Source of the DNA: PCPOR2b sp965220385
GTDB lineage: Bacteria; Poribacteria; WGA-4E; PCPOR2b
Direction: 5' to 3'
DNA length: 64,000 nt
Assembly (NCBI GenBank): GCA_965220385.1
Contig: OZ244825.1
Span: 1,364,001 to 1,428,000, forward strand
Below the pieces are notes generated by a model, which saw only the letters and a list, made by a program, of their open reading frames with translations, was not told the origin of the DNA and ran no database searches. This document shows, in pieces, positions 8,556 to 17,270 of the stretch; position 1 is the stretch's first letter, and every line of letters begins with the position of its first letter. Position numbers and translations under genes: made by a program.

Positions 8556-10172
8556 CTATTGCTGCCGGTTTAGTAGTGTGCCCAAAAAGGTATAGCGCAG
8601 AAAAAGTTGATAAATTGCGAGCAGCACGCCCGTTGCGCTACAACATACCAAACCGAACTTGAGAAGCGCCGGCAGGTCCCATGGTCGCACGATCTCCTGT
8701 GCCAAGAGGATGAGGGGAAGATGCGCGAGATACAGCCAGTATGCGACATCTGAGATATATCGCCATACCCTGTTCTCTCTTAATATCAGTTCATGGGAAA
8801 TGCCCATTAGAGAGAAAATTAACATCCACGCGTACGTTGCTTTCAAGAGCAACGAAACGAGATTGTATTGCTGGGCTGAATCTGGGGAGAGTCCCAATAT
8901 CAGCGTTACGGGAAAGATCACCAGCAGGGCGATAGGCATTGTAATCACCCACTGTTTCCCAACCTTGGCTTCGGCATCGTCGGAGTCGTAGTAAAACGCC
9001 CCCCAAAAAAAGAAAATTCCATAGTAGATAATAAGATATGGCATGGGTAGAATAGCCAGAGAATTTTCTGGGCCAAAGTAAGGGATCGCGCCTCTTCCCG
9101 CCATAAACCATTGCGGTGCCATAGTCAAGGGAATCAGCCAAAGATAGCGCAACGGAGAGAGTACGATTGTTCGCGGTGGTCCCGACCACTCAAATCGGTC
9201 AGCGAGCATAGCATATAACGCGAAGATGAGAACCAGCCAGCACAGAAACCAGAACAGCCAAAGGTGATGGAATATACGCGTTGTCGTTAGTGTCCTCCAC
9301 AGATCGTTTGTTATTAGGCTTGGTACTTTCGCCCCGGAACTGTATTGAGATAAGAGTGTAGCAACGCGCATTCTGCCATATATGATGTCTACTGGGTCCA
9401 TCCGTACTTGCAGTTTCTTAACTCTCGAAAAGGTATCGCCCCAATCGGTCTGTGCGTAGTTCAGTACACTTTGGCCATCTTCGTCCTTAACATCCGCCGC
9501 TGCACCGTTTTGCAGGAGCAGTGCGCCAATCTCATCCTGCCCCATAAAACCTGCTTCGTGTAGGGGCCTTGTGCCCTCCCTATTTCTCGCATTCACGTCC
9601 GCTCCCGCGTTGATGAGGGTTTCCGCAACTTCGACTTCCCCAGCAAGGATTGCCCACGACAATGCCGTGAACCCCATGTGAGGATCTTGCGCGTCGAGGT
9701 CTGTTGCGTTTGATACGTGCACTCTGAGGGCTTCGAGATCTCCAAGCTTTGCTGCACTCCAAATATTTGCGCTCGGAAATTGTAGGGGTGAAGGCGCGGC
9801 CTTAGTGCTTCGTTCCAATGCATCTGCAACCAATTTTTCGTTCATCCAGTGCGTAAGCGGCACAATCGTGACAAGGCCAAACACCAGAGGCATGAAAACT
9901 CGCCGAAATCGGTGCCCTAACCACACCTTCATCCCCCGTGTGCGCCACATCATTGCCGTGAAATAACCGCTCATCACAAAGAAGAGCGGCATCTGAAACC
10001 CATGGATTACAAGAAAAATGACGGACAGTGTTTCGTTTTGTTGCACATCCTGGACAGGCCAAGGCGCAGCAAAAAATGACACCGCACCATGAAAGAGGAT
10101 GATTAAAGCCATGGCTATCGCCCGTAGGACCTCAAGGTCATGTCGATAAGGAGAAAATGTGTGTGTGTTCAT
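8556..10172 (-). CDS. acyltransferase 3 (OpgC/MdoC-like) membrane protein with inserted ankyrin repeats
   Basis: A 538-residue integral membrane protein. The N-terminal helices carry the acyltransferase-3 signature R17-x10-H28 in LRAIAMALIILFHG, followed by the FVMSGYF segment near 65-71. About eight hydrophobic helices follow from residue 290 to the end, as in OpgC-type O-acyltransferases that modify glycans across the membrane. Between the first helices and the rest, residues about 137-245 form three to four ankyrin repeats (for example GFTALSWAILAGEVEVA and TRPLHEAGFMGQDEIG), with the ALINAGADVNARN-type consensus. This soluble module must sit in a loop facing one side of the membrane. The insert is in frame with intact sense coding on both sides. 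Family call strong; the insertion is unusual. Confidence 0.85.
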   Translation of the reverse strand: MNTHTFSPYRHDLEVLRAIAMALIILFHGAVSFFAAPWPVQDVQQNETLSVIFLVIHGFQMPLFFVMSGYFTAMMWRTRGMKVWLGHRFRRVFMPLVFGLVTIVPLTHWMNEKLVADALERSTKAAPSPLQFPSANIWSAAKLGDLEALRVHVSNATDLDAQDPHMGFTALSWAILAGEVEVAETLINAGADVNARNREGTRPLHEAGFMGQDEIGALLLQNGAAADVKDEDGQSVLNYAQTDWGDTFSRVKKLQVRMDPVDIIYGRMRVATLLSQYSSGAKVPSLITNDLWRTLTTTRIFHHLWLFWFLCWLVLIFALYAMLADRFEWSGPPRTIVLSPLRYLWLIPLTMAPQWFMAGRGAIPYFGPENSLAILPMPYLIIYYGIFFFWGAFYYDSDDAEAKVGKQWVITMPIALLVIFPVTLILGLSPDSAQQYNLVSLLLKATYAWMLIFSLMGISHELILRENRVWRYISDVAYWLYLAHLPLILLAQEIVRPWDLPALLKFGLVCCSATGVLLAIYQLFLRYTFLGTLLNRQQ

Positions 10173-10271
10173 ACAGTCAGCTTCTGTTGGCGCCCTTTTC
10201 TTCAGTTGAAATATGTCATGTTGACAGTCACAGGCACAGGCACAGAGAACATTCCAGGCTTTTAGTATATA

Positions 10272-12158
10272 TTAAGCCCGTTTCTGTGCGAAATAGACTA
10301 TGGCTAACAGTCCCAGCGCAATCGCGAAAGTATAGATATTGTAAATATATGCTAAGAAGGCAGCAACTGCGAGGATACCCCACTCTGTCCAGGTCGTTTT
10401 TCGGAGGAAGTAACCCATTGTAACGATTGAAAAGATAAATGTGCCAACCGTAGCTGTCACAACAGACAACACATTCTGCAGCATCGAGCCATCAAACAGG
10501 ATATGGGTGTAAGCGAACAGCAATGGCATGATATATAGGAACTTAGCGAATTTGAAACATGCCCAGCCGGTTTTCCACGGATCTGCCCGTGCAACTGCCG
10601 CCCCTGCGTACGCACCGAGTGCGACGGGCGGCGTGATATTGGAATCTTGACTGAGCCAGAAGACAATCAAATGCGCTGCAATAAGAGAAACCCCCATCTG
10701 GTCGCTCGTGAGGATAGGAACAGCGAGTTCAGAGGTAATCAAATATGCGGCCGTAACGGGGATGCCCATCCCCAGGATAAGCGATGCAGCCGCCAGCAGT
10801 AGAATAGCAATCGCACGACTGTCCCCAGCGACGGAGAGAACAAGATCAGGAAAAATTCTGCCGAGCCCGGTGAGGTCTATTACAGCAATGATGATACCGA
10901 TGCTGCCAACCGCACCGCCGATAGCTAGGGAATTTCTCGCACCGCTCACCATTGCCTCCCAGAGGCGCTTGGGTGTGAGGCGTGTTTCCCTGCGAAGGTA
11001 GCTGACCCCCACTGTCGTCAGAATCGCGAAGAACGCGGCTTGGGAGGCTGTGTGACCTACGACCAGCGTTGTAATCAACACAACTAAGGGTATCAAGCAA
11101 TACCACTGGCTCTTCAGAAGTGTCGCCAGCCGGGGGAGTTCTACTGTTGGTAGCCCTTCAATCCCCTCCTTTTTCGCTTCAAGGTGCACCATCACCCACA
11201 CCGAAAAGAAATATAACAGTGCGGGGATAGCGGATAGCAGTGCGATATGGCTATACGGCATCTCGGTGCGCTCAGCCATGATAAACGCCCCAGCGCCCAT
11301 TACCGGTGGCAAAAATTGCCCCCCAACCGATGCGGTTGCTTCTACGGCACCAGCAATGTGAGACCGAAAACCGGTGCGCTTCATCAAGGGAATGGTAAAC
11401 GCGCCCGTTGCTACCGTGTTTGCAATAGCACTTCCAGCGACGGAACCGAAGAAGCCGGAAGCGACGACTGCCACTTTCGCCGGACCGCCCACCAACCTAC
11501 CCGCCACAGCCATCGGTAAATCAATGAAAAACTGTCCCACTCCTGACTTTTCGAGGAACGCGCCGAAAAAAATAAACAGAACGACATACGTGGCCATGAC
11601 ATTTGCCATGATGCCAAAGATACCCGCCTGACTGAAGAAGCTGTATTCAAAGATTCGGCGTAACGGAAATCCTTTGTGGGCAATGACGGACGGCATCGAC
11701 TGACCAAACAACGCGTATAAAATACCAACCGTAGCGATTATGGTAAGTGCCCAGCCAACTGTCCTGCGGCTATACTCAAGGCTCAAGACTACTGCCAGCG
11801 CTCCAACGCATACGTCGAGTTGGCTGTATGCGCCCGCCCGGTTTGCGAGCGTTTTATACTCGACAATCCAGTATCCGATTACAAAGATGGTCAATCCAAC
11901 GAGTATCAGATCTACCAGCGATGGGCGTGAGTAGGGCGAGCTGTCCCTGAACTGATAGAATAGGCCTGTCAAGACGAATGTGAGTAGCAGGTACAGCCCG
12001 ACGTGATACTGTTCGCCTGATGTCCCGAAACCCGCTCCATAGACATAAAATGCCACAAAAGCTACCGCAATGATCTCGAAACTCCACTTCCAAATACCCT
12101 GTAGATCTCGACCTGCGCGTTCAACCTTCTGTGCTAATTGCGCGTCAGTATCTGCCAT
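10272..12158 (-). CDS. TRAP transporter fused permease (4TM/12TM)
   Basis: A 628-residue membrane protein with many hydrophobic helices: an N-terminal DctQ-like portion (about residues 25-180), then a DctM-like portion with GFFGSVAGSAIANT near 235, EATASVGGQFLPPVMGAGAF near 270, and the GMGIPVTAAYL motif near 465. It is a secondary transporter driven by an ion gradient, normally fed by a periplasmic TAXI-type binding protein. No binding-protein gene is adjacent. It lies 32 bp after the GHL10-like gene on the same strand and may import a product of that enzyme. Start chosen at MADTD; its GGAGGAG site is unusually close to the ATG. Confidence 0.87.
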   Translation of the reverse strand: MADTDAQLAQKVERAGRDLQGIWKWSFEIIAVAFVAFYVYGAGFGTSGEQYHVGLYLLLTFVLTGLFYQFRDSSPYSRPSLVDLILVGLTIFVIGYWIVEYKTLANRAGAYSQLDVCVGALAVVLSLEYSRRTVGWALTIIATVGILYALFGQSMPSVIAHKGFPLRRIFEYSFFSQAGIFGIMANVMATYVVLFIFFGAFLEKSGVGQFFIDLPMAVAGRLVGGPAKVAVVASGFFGSVAGSAIANTVATGAFTIPLMKRTGFRSHIAGAVEATASVGGQFLPPVMGAGAFIMAERTEMPYSHIALLSAIPALLYFFSVWVMVHLEAKKEGIEGLPTVELPRLATLLKSQWYCLIPLVVLITTLVVGHTASQAAFFAILTTVGVSYLRRETRLTPKRLWEAMVSGARNSLAIGGAVGSIGIIIAVIDLTGLGRIFPDLVLSVAGDSRAIAILLLAAASLILGMGIPVTAAYLITSELAVPILTSDQMGVSLIAAHLIVFWLSQDSNITPPVALGAYAGAAVARADPWKTGWACFKFAKFLYIMPLLFAYTHILFDGSMLQNVLSVVTATVGTFIFSIVTMGYFLRKTTWTEWGILAVAAFLAYIYNIYTFAIALGLLAIVYFAQKRA

Positions 12159-12190
12159 CTCCTCCCACTGCCTCTCTTGGAAACAGATTG

Positions 12191-13762
12191 TCAGTTGTAT
12201 TCTATCGCAACTGTTACGTCTTGCAAGATTAGTGGCTCACGACGTTCCGCCTGCGGATTCACGGCTCGGATCTCCAACTCGTTGTGTCCCTGTTTCAAGG
12301 TGGAGCTGCTGATGTCGAATTCGACAATGTCACCGGGCATCGGGACCTCTTGGGTCCGAGATGGATATTGATTCCAGTCCGGCTCATACTCCACGCGGGC
12401 TCTTCCGTCTGATATCACCACTCCAGTAGTCCAAGGAATAGCTGTTCCGTTCAAGCGTAGTTCAAGCATATCCTCATCAGCTAATCCCTCAAATCCCAGC
12501 CCCAGAATACATCGTCTCAAAGTTCCGTCAGCATCGCTGGATTCTACGTCGTCGGCGATATCGATCCGGAGGATTACACTACGATCAAAAAAAGTCTCCT
12601 CGAACTGTACAGGAAGTTGTGCTGCGGGAATGGCATTAAGGAACGAATATCCGAGCTGAGATGTCGGTTGATGCCGATTGGAATGGTCTAACTCGTAGCG
12701 CTTATCAAGCCGCCGCAGGGATGTGGGATCCGCCAGCTGATTCAAAACACTGCGCCTCCAAGTGTTGGACATGCTATAATAGTTAAAGAAATAGATGCCA
12801 TCTACCCCCGCCTGCCAATACCGGTGCGCCAGTCCCTTGAGCAATTTTTCATCCAACAACGGTCTGAGTCCCTCGAAACAACCGTATACTTTGCATCCGG
12901 TGCCCTCGGCCGTTTCCGCCCATTCCCGGATGGGCATTTCAAACGGAATAAATCCACCGCCCGCGATAAGCATATCTGCCATGCCTTCTCTCATCCACAC
13001 CTCGGCATCGAGGCCGATCCGTTTAGCATCCCCAAGCGTTGGTGGGACACGCACGGCAAGATTGAGATGTTTTCCCTTTTCTTGGCCAACGTCATCTAAC
13101 TTTCTCCGAACCCCGTATACGAAATCAGTCATTAGGTATCGGTACTGATACGCTTCTGCGAGACGAAAAAAAGCGGGATGGCGCATAAAATCCAACTCGA
13201 TGCCGTCAATGTCGAAGCGTTCAATTAGCTCGTAGATAATCTTCGACATGTGGGTGCGGACCTCTGGAAATGCGTAATTCAATCCGGTCCGTATGCCCCA
13301 TTCAAGGCTTCCGTATGGAATCGATTCCCCGGGACGGCCAATGCACAGTTCGGGATGATCGCGGCGAAGCCGGCCGTAGTTTGGTGCAGCCTCCTCCATA
13401 TCGTAATGTTCATTCATTCGGACAGACGGAAAAAATGCGAGACCCGCTTCACGACATAACTGCGAGATGACGGTTACCGGACCACCGTGCGCTTGTATCA
13501 TCTGGCGTAGATTTTCAGCCTTTCTCTGTTGTCCAGCGTCGAGACCTTCATACCCGTCCCCGAATCGTTCACCAACTTCGGTTTCGTAGTCGTAGACCTC
13601 GTGTCCACCGATAGACCAGAGAAACAGATCAACCGGCGATTCTGCATAGGGAGCGATCATCTTGTCACGCATGATGTCTGGGGTCAATGGGGGACCGTAG
13701 GTCCCTATTATCCAACCATCATCATTGGTGAGTACTCGCCACTGCTTCTGCGATGCTGTCAT
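12191..13762 (-). CDS. family 10-like glycosyl hydrolase (GHL10/DUF187-like) with C-terminal sandwich
   Basis: A 523-residue protein from ATG 13762, which has an AAGGAA site 8-9 nt upstream; an in-frame ATG at 13825 has none. The first two thirds are a TIM-barrel with the DIDGIELDF segment near residue 184 that is typical of GHL10-like proteins and carries the likely acidic catalytic residues. The last 130 residues look like a beta-sandwich carbohydrate-binding module. No signal peptide is evident from this start. It precedes the TRAP permease on the same strand, suggesting linked carbohydrate breakdown and uptake. Substrate unknown. Confidence 0.65.
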   Translation of the reverse strand: MTASQKQWRVLTNDDGWIIGTYGPPLTPDIMRDKMIAPYAESPVDLFLWSIGGHEVYDYETEVGERFGDGYEGLDAGQQRKAENLRQMIQAHGGPVTVISQLCREAGLAFFPSVRMNEHYDMEEAAPNYGRLRRDHPELCIGRPGESIPYGSLEWGIRTGLNYAFPEVRTHMSKIIYELIERFDIDGIELDFMRHPAFFRLAEAYQYRYLMTDFVYGVRRKLDDVGQEKGKHLNLAVRVPPTLGDAKRIGLDAEVWMREGMADMLIAGGGFIPFEMPIREWAETAEGTGCKVYGCFEGLRPLLDEKLLKGLAHRYWQAGVDGIYFFNYYSMSNTWRRSVLNQLADPTSLRRLDKRYELDHSNRHQPTSQLGYSFLNAIPAAQLPVQFEETFFDRSVILRIDIADDVESSDADGTLRRCILGLGFEGLADEDMLELRLNGTAIPWTTGVVISDGRARVEYEPDWNQYPSRTQEVPMPGDIVEFDISSSTLKQGHNELEIRAVNPQAERREPLILQDVTVAIEYN

Positions 13763-13933
13763 GTCAGGAGTTCCTTGAGGGAGAAAGTGCTGGGGATTTG
13801 TCGTGATTTGCTGGTATACATACATGAAACGCCCGGAGGTTAAATCATTATACCATGCGTTATGTCATCCATCCATGAAAAAAATATCAGTCTAATCGCA
13901 GAAGAGTGAAGCACCTGCTCACTTTGGGAAGGA

Positions 13934-13963
13934 TTGAATGTTGGGTAACGATTGTGATATACT
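13934..13963 (+). promoter_or_regulatory. sigma70-type promoter with extended -10
   Basis: TTGAAT (13934-13939), an 18-bp spacer and TATACT (13958-13963), with TG at 13955-13956 forming an extended -10. Transcription would start near 13970 and leave a leader of about 160 nt before the ABC exporter gene. Confidence 0.5.
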
Positions 13964-14045
13964 CATCGCTGATGTAGAAGATATGAAGTTATAGTTGGAC
14001 TGCGAGTTAAATCAAGCTGGACGTCGTCTTCCTCCTTAAGATCTG

Positions 14046-14067
14046 CCGCCTCACCGGGATGGGGCGG
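14046..14067 (+). other. leader hairpin upstream of the ABC exporter
   Basis: CCGCCTC (14046-14052) pairs with GGGGCGG (14061-14067) around an 8-nt loop. There is no T-run after it, so it is not a typical terminator; it could stabilise or regulate the leader of the downstream mRNA. Confidence 0.35.
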
Positions 14068-14130
14068 TGCCTCACAAAAGTTTATTCGAGTACGACGCGT
14101 GAGGTTTGATAGAAAACCGAAAATGGATAA

Positions 14131-16389
14131 ATGCCAATGAACCCGTTCATGGAAGCCTTGCCCCCCGAAGTGGATACCAAGTTGAAACGGTTAAAACCGC
14201 CAAAGGAACAGGTACGCTTGCAAGTTGCTACAGATTTCGTCAATGCCCATGTCTTCGGGGACAAATGGCTGATTGCTACCGATCGGCAGCTACTCTTTAT
14301 CCCTACCGCAGGAGCGGATGGTACTGTGGGAGTGCCGCTTACAGCGGTCCGGGAAGTGAGGACAGAGGAACTCGTTGGGGGAGGCCGCCTCACAGTAGAG
14401 CGCAAGGTGGGGGAACCGGTATATCTACACTACTCCAGTTCGTTGGCACCCAAATTTGTGGAGGTCGCCGAAGGCATTCAGCAGCTCTCCAAAGGAGAAT
14501 CACTCGAACTGCCCACGGAGATAGAGCGCACCCGCTGTGAAAAATGTGGAAGCTTGCTTGCGGAAAAGGACGGTAGGTGTATTAGTTGTACCAAAAAACG
14601 GGACACGCTGTGGCGAATTCTCAGCTACGTCAAACCTTACTATTTTCAACTCATACTCGTTTTTCTGATCACAACAGCTGCAGCGGCAATTGATCTACTG
14701 CCGCCGCTCATCACCGAACATATCATCGACGACGTTCTCACGCCGAAAACAAATTTTGGGCTTCTGGCCTGGTTTGTATTGGCACTTCTGGGAATTCGAC
14801 TCTTGATGTGGTTTGCCCAGGTGGGGCGTACTGCCATTAGCAGTTGGCTCGGATTCCGCGCGGCGGAAGACATCCGCGCTGAGTTGTATCGTGTGCTCCA
14901 GTTCACACCCTTAAGGTTCTATGACAAACGGAAAGTTGGATCGCTTATCTCACGGATGACAAATGACGCAGACTTGCTGGAGGAATACATGACCTTTGAC
15001 CTTCCCTTCATCCTGTCGAATGCGTTGTTGCTGCTTGGTATTTTGGGGATGCTGCTCCACAAAAGCTGGATCCTCACGATTTACGTGCTGCTCCCAGTGC
15101 CGGCCATTATCTTAGGTGGGGCACTGATCTGGAATCGTATGGAACGGTACTGGCGTCGTTGGTCTATCAAATGGGGACGATTTTCGGCGCATCTGAACGA
15201 GTCGATCACCGGCATTCGATTGGTCAAAGCCTTTGCCCAAGAAAAACGAGAAGGCATTCGTTTTAGTCAGCGAAATGACGAGCTACGGCAGGTCAGTGTC
15301 AGTGCAGATCGCGCCTGGTTTGTCTTCTTCACAGTGACGAACTTTCTCATGAGCTTCGGTGTGTTTTTCGTATGGTATTTTGGTGGTAGACAGATCCTCG
15401 GCGGTGACTTGACACTTGGTCAGTTGACAGCGTTTATCAGTTACCTCTGGATGTTCTACCGTCCCTTAAAATGGTTCGGCGATTACTATAATTTCATGAT
15501 CCATGCCTATGCGGGTGCAGAGCGAATCTTTGAGGTGATGGACACCCCGATGGAACCTTTCGATGTTGCAGATGCTAAACCGATGCCTGAAATCGAAGGG
15601 CAGATTTCCTTTAGAGATGTTAGCTTTGGCTATGATCCGGGCAAACCCGTTATCAGAGGTATTAACTTGGAAGTGGCTCCGGGTGAAATGATTGGTCTCG
15701 TGGGTAAGTCGGGAGTTGGGAAAAGCACGTTTATCAACCTTATCTGCCGATTCTACGATATTAGTCGCGGTCGTTTAGAGGTTGACGGCACGGATATACG
15801 GGACATCCGCCTTCAAGACTTGCGTTCTCAGATAGGGATGGTCCATCAAGAACCAACACTCTTTAATGTTACGATAGCCGAAAACATCCGCTACGGGAGG
15901 CCGGACGCACCGTTTGACGAGGTGATTCGCGCAGCGATAGCCGCGGAAGCGCATGAATTTATTGTGGCAAAGCCGGACGGTTACGACACAAAAGTGGGGG
16001 AGCACGGCGGGAAACTCTCCGGAGGTGAAAAGCAGCGGATTGCTATTGCACGTGCCATCCTGCATGACCCGAAAATTCTGATCCTCGATGAAGCAACCTC
16101 CTCACTGGATACACCGACTGAGAAGAAGATTCAGATAGCGATCGCACGACTGGTCAAGGGGAGAACCACCTTTGCAATTGCACACCGGCTGTCCACGCTT
16201 CGTAACGCAGACCGGCTGGTGGTTCTGGCTGATGGGAAAATTGCCGAAGTCGGCTCACATGCGGAATTGATGACGCGCGGAGGCATCTTCCATGGCCTAG
16301 TTCATACGCAGCAGGCAACGACAGCTGTTATGGCGGTAGGTGGTGGAAAGGCTGGTTCAGAGGAGGATTCAGACGAGGATGATGAATAA
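14131..16389 (+). CDS. ABC exporter (fused permease-ATPase) with N-terminal PH-like domain and zinc ribbon
   Basis: A 752-residue half-transporter. Residues 1-125 look like a PH/GRAM-type beta domain. A zinc ribbon follows (C136, C139, C150, C153). Then comes a six-helix type-1 exporter membrane domain (about 165-450) and an ATPase with Walker A GLVGKSGVGKS near 522, signature LSGGEKQR near 629, and Walker B ILILDEATS near 650. The C-terminus is acidic (EEDSDEDDE). It should work as a homodimer in the cytoplasmic membrane. The DUF1854 gene next door matches a known pairing annotated in other bacteria as the cyanophycin-metabolism-associated ABC transporter; no cyanophycin gene is present here. 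Substrate unknown. Confidence 0.88.
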   Translation: MPMNPFMEALPPEVDTKLKRLKPPKEQVRLQVATDFVNAHVFGDKWLIATDRQLLFIPTAGADGTVGVPLTAVREVRTEELVGGGRLTVERKVGEPVYLHYSSSLAPKFVEVAEGIQQLSKGESLELPTEIERTRCEKCGSLLAEKDGRCISCTKKRDTLWRILSYVKPYYFQLILVFLITTAAAAIDLLPPLITEHIIDDVLTPKTNFGLLAWFVLALLGIRLLMWFAQVGRTAISSWLGFRAAEDIRAELYRVLQFTPLRFYDKRKVGSLISRMTNDADLLEEYMTFDLPFILSNALLLLGILGMLLHKSWILTIYVLLPVPAIILGGALIWNRMERYWRRWSIKWGRFSAHLNESITGIRLVKAFAQEKREGIRFSQRNDELRQVSVSADRAWFVFFTVTNFLMSFGVFFVWYFGGRQILGGDLTLGQLTAFISYLWMFYRPLKWFGDYYNFMIHAYAGAERIFEVMDTPMEPFDVADAKPMPEIEGQISFRDVSFGYDPGKPVIRGINLEVAPGEMIGLVGKSGVGKSTFINLICRFYDISRGRLEVDGTDIRDIRLQDLRSQIGMVHQEPTLFNVTIAENIRYGRPDAPFDEVIRAAIAAEAHEFIVAKPDGYDTKVGEHGGKLSGGEKQRIAIARAILHDPKILILDEATSSLDTPTEKKIQIAIARLVKGRTTFAIAHRLSTLRNADRLVVLADGKIAEVGSHAELMTRGGIFHGLVHTQQATTAVMAVGGGKAGSEEDSDEDDE

Positions 16390-16409
16390 CGTTGTCGCAT
16401 CAAAGCAGT

Positions 16410-16439
16410 TTGACTTTTTTAGGTGGCAGCCGGTATAAT
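16410..16439 (+). promoter_or_regulatory. sigma70-type promoter for the DUF1854 gene
   Basis: TTGACT (16410-16415), an 18-bp spacer and a perfect TATAAT (16434-16439). It lies 20 bp after the ABC exporter stop and about 120 bp before the DUF1854 start, so that gene can be transcribed independently. Confidence 0.6.
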
Positions 16440-16561
16440 GTGAAGCCCGGTTGCCCTACCAGAACCAGCGGTAACACACAATATCTGCCATGACTCACGG
16501 AAAATCGTGTTGCGATAGGTCTATTTGGATAGGAACTTAGGTCAATCTACCGGAGAAATTA

Positions 16562-17134
16562 ATGACAGCCGAAGAGCAAAAAAACGACACACCCATCGAG
16601 AATGAAAGCACAAAAACTGAGAAGACAATCACGCCTATTCAGGTAACCCATCCAGAATATGTTGATCCAGAGGCGATTCGCCTTTTCCGTGAGCCGCCGT
16701 GGGTGCTCCGCTTAACGATTGAGGGGGATCGCTCCTACCTCAAGGTTCGCGCCGTGTGTGCGGCTCCGCTATCTCAACCTGACCGTTACATCTGTCTACT
16801 CGATGAAAAGAATGAGGTAATCTGTACGATCGAAGATCCCCTTGTGTTGGACGCGGAATCACAGAATCTCATCAAGGAGGAGATTGAACAGCGATATATG
16901 ACCGCCATTATCAAGCGGGTTGACTCGCTTAAAAGTGAGTTTGGTGTGTCCTATTGGGAGGTGCAGACCGATAGGGGTGACCGGGAGTTTGTAGTGCGCA
17001 ATGTCTCCGAGAACGCACAATGGATTACAGATCGCCGGCTCCTGTTGCTTGATGTGGACGGCAACCGTTTCGAGATCGCCAACCTTGAGGTCCTCGATAA
17101 AAAGAGTCGCGGACTTATCGAAATGGTGCTTTGA
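16562..17134 (+). CDS. DUF1854 family protein, partner of the ABC exporter
   Basis: A 190-residue soluble protein. After a charged N-terminus it carries the DUF1854 landmarks: VRAVCAAPLSQPDRYICLLD near 75-95, an E-x2-R segment near 118, WEVQTDRGDREFVVRNV near 137-155, the RLLLLDVDGNRFEI segment near 160-175, and a closing LDKKSRGLIE. DUF1854 proteins are encoded next to ABC exporters of the preceding type; a regulatory or accessory role is inferred. It has its own promoter at 16410. Biochemical function of the family is not known to me. Confidence 0.82.
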   Translation: MTAEEQKNDTPIENESTKTEKTITPIQVTHPEYVDPEAIRLFREPPWVLRLTIEGDRSYLKVRAVCAAPLSQPDRYICLLDEKNEVICTIEDPLVLDAESQNLIKEEIEQRYMTAIIKRVDSLKSEFGVSYWEVQTDRGDREFVVRNVSENAQWITDRRLLLLDVDGNRFEIANLEVLDKKSRGLIEMVL

Positions 17135-17270
17135 GGCGCAACGACGCCGCCGATAGTAAAAATGCTATTCTTCACATATGAACTCAAGCACCTCATTTTA
17201 CGCTCGACGAACATAAAAATTGCCTAGACGGATTTTTTTTATGTGCCTGACTGAAAAAGGTGAACTTTGT

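Larger units (their letters stand above)
13763..14130 (+). other. divergent intergenic region with promoter and leader hairpin
   Basis: No coding sequence is supported in these 368 bases. They separate the minus-strand hydrolase from the plus-strand ABC exporter and contain a good plus-strand promoter (13934-13963) and a 7-bp GC hairpin (14046-14067) within the predicted leader of the ABC gene. Confidence 0.5.

Noticed and set aside
10228..10246. CACAGG tandem as a CRISPR or regulatory repeat
   Set aside because: Only about 2.5 six-base units with no spacers.
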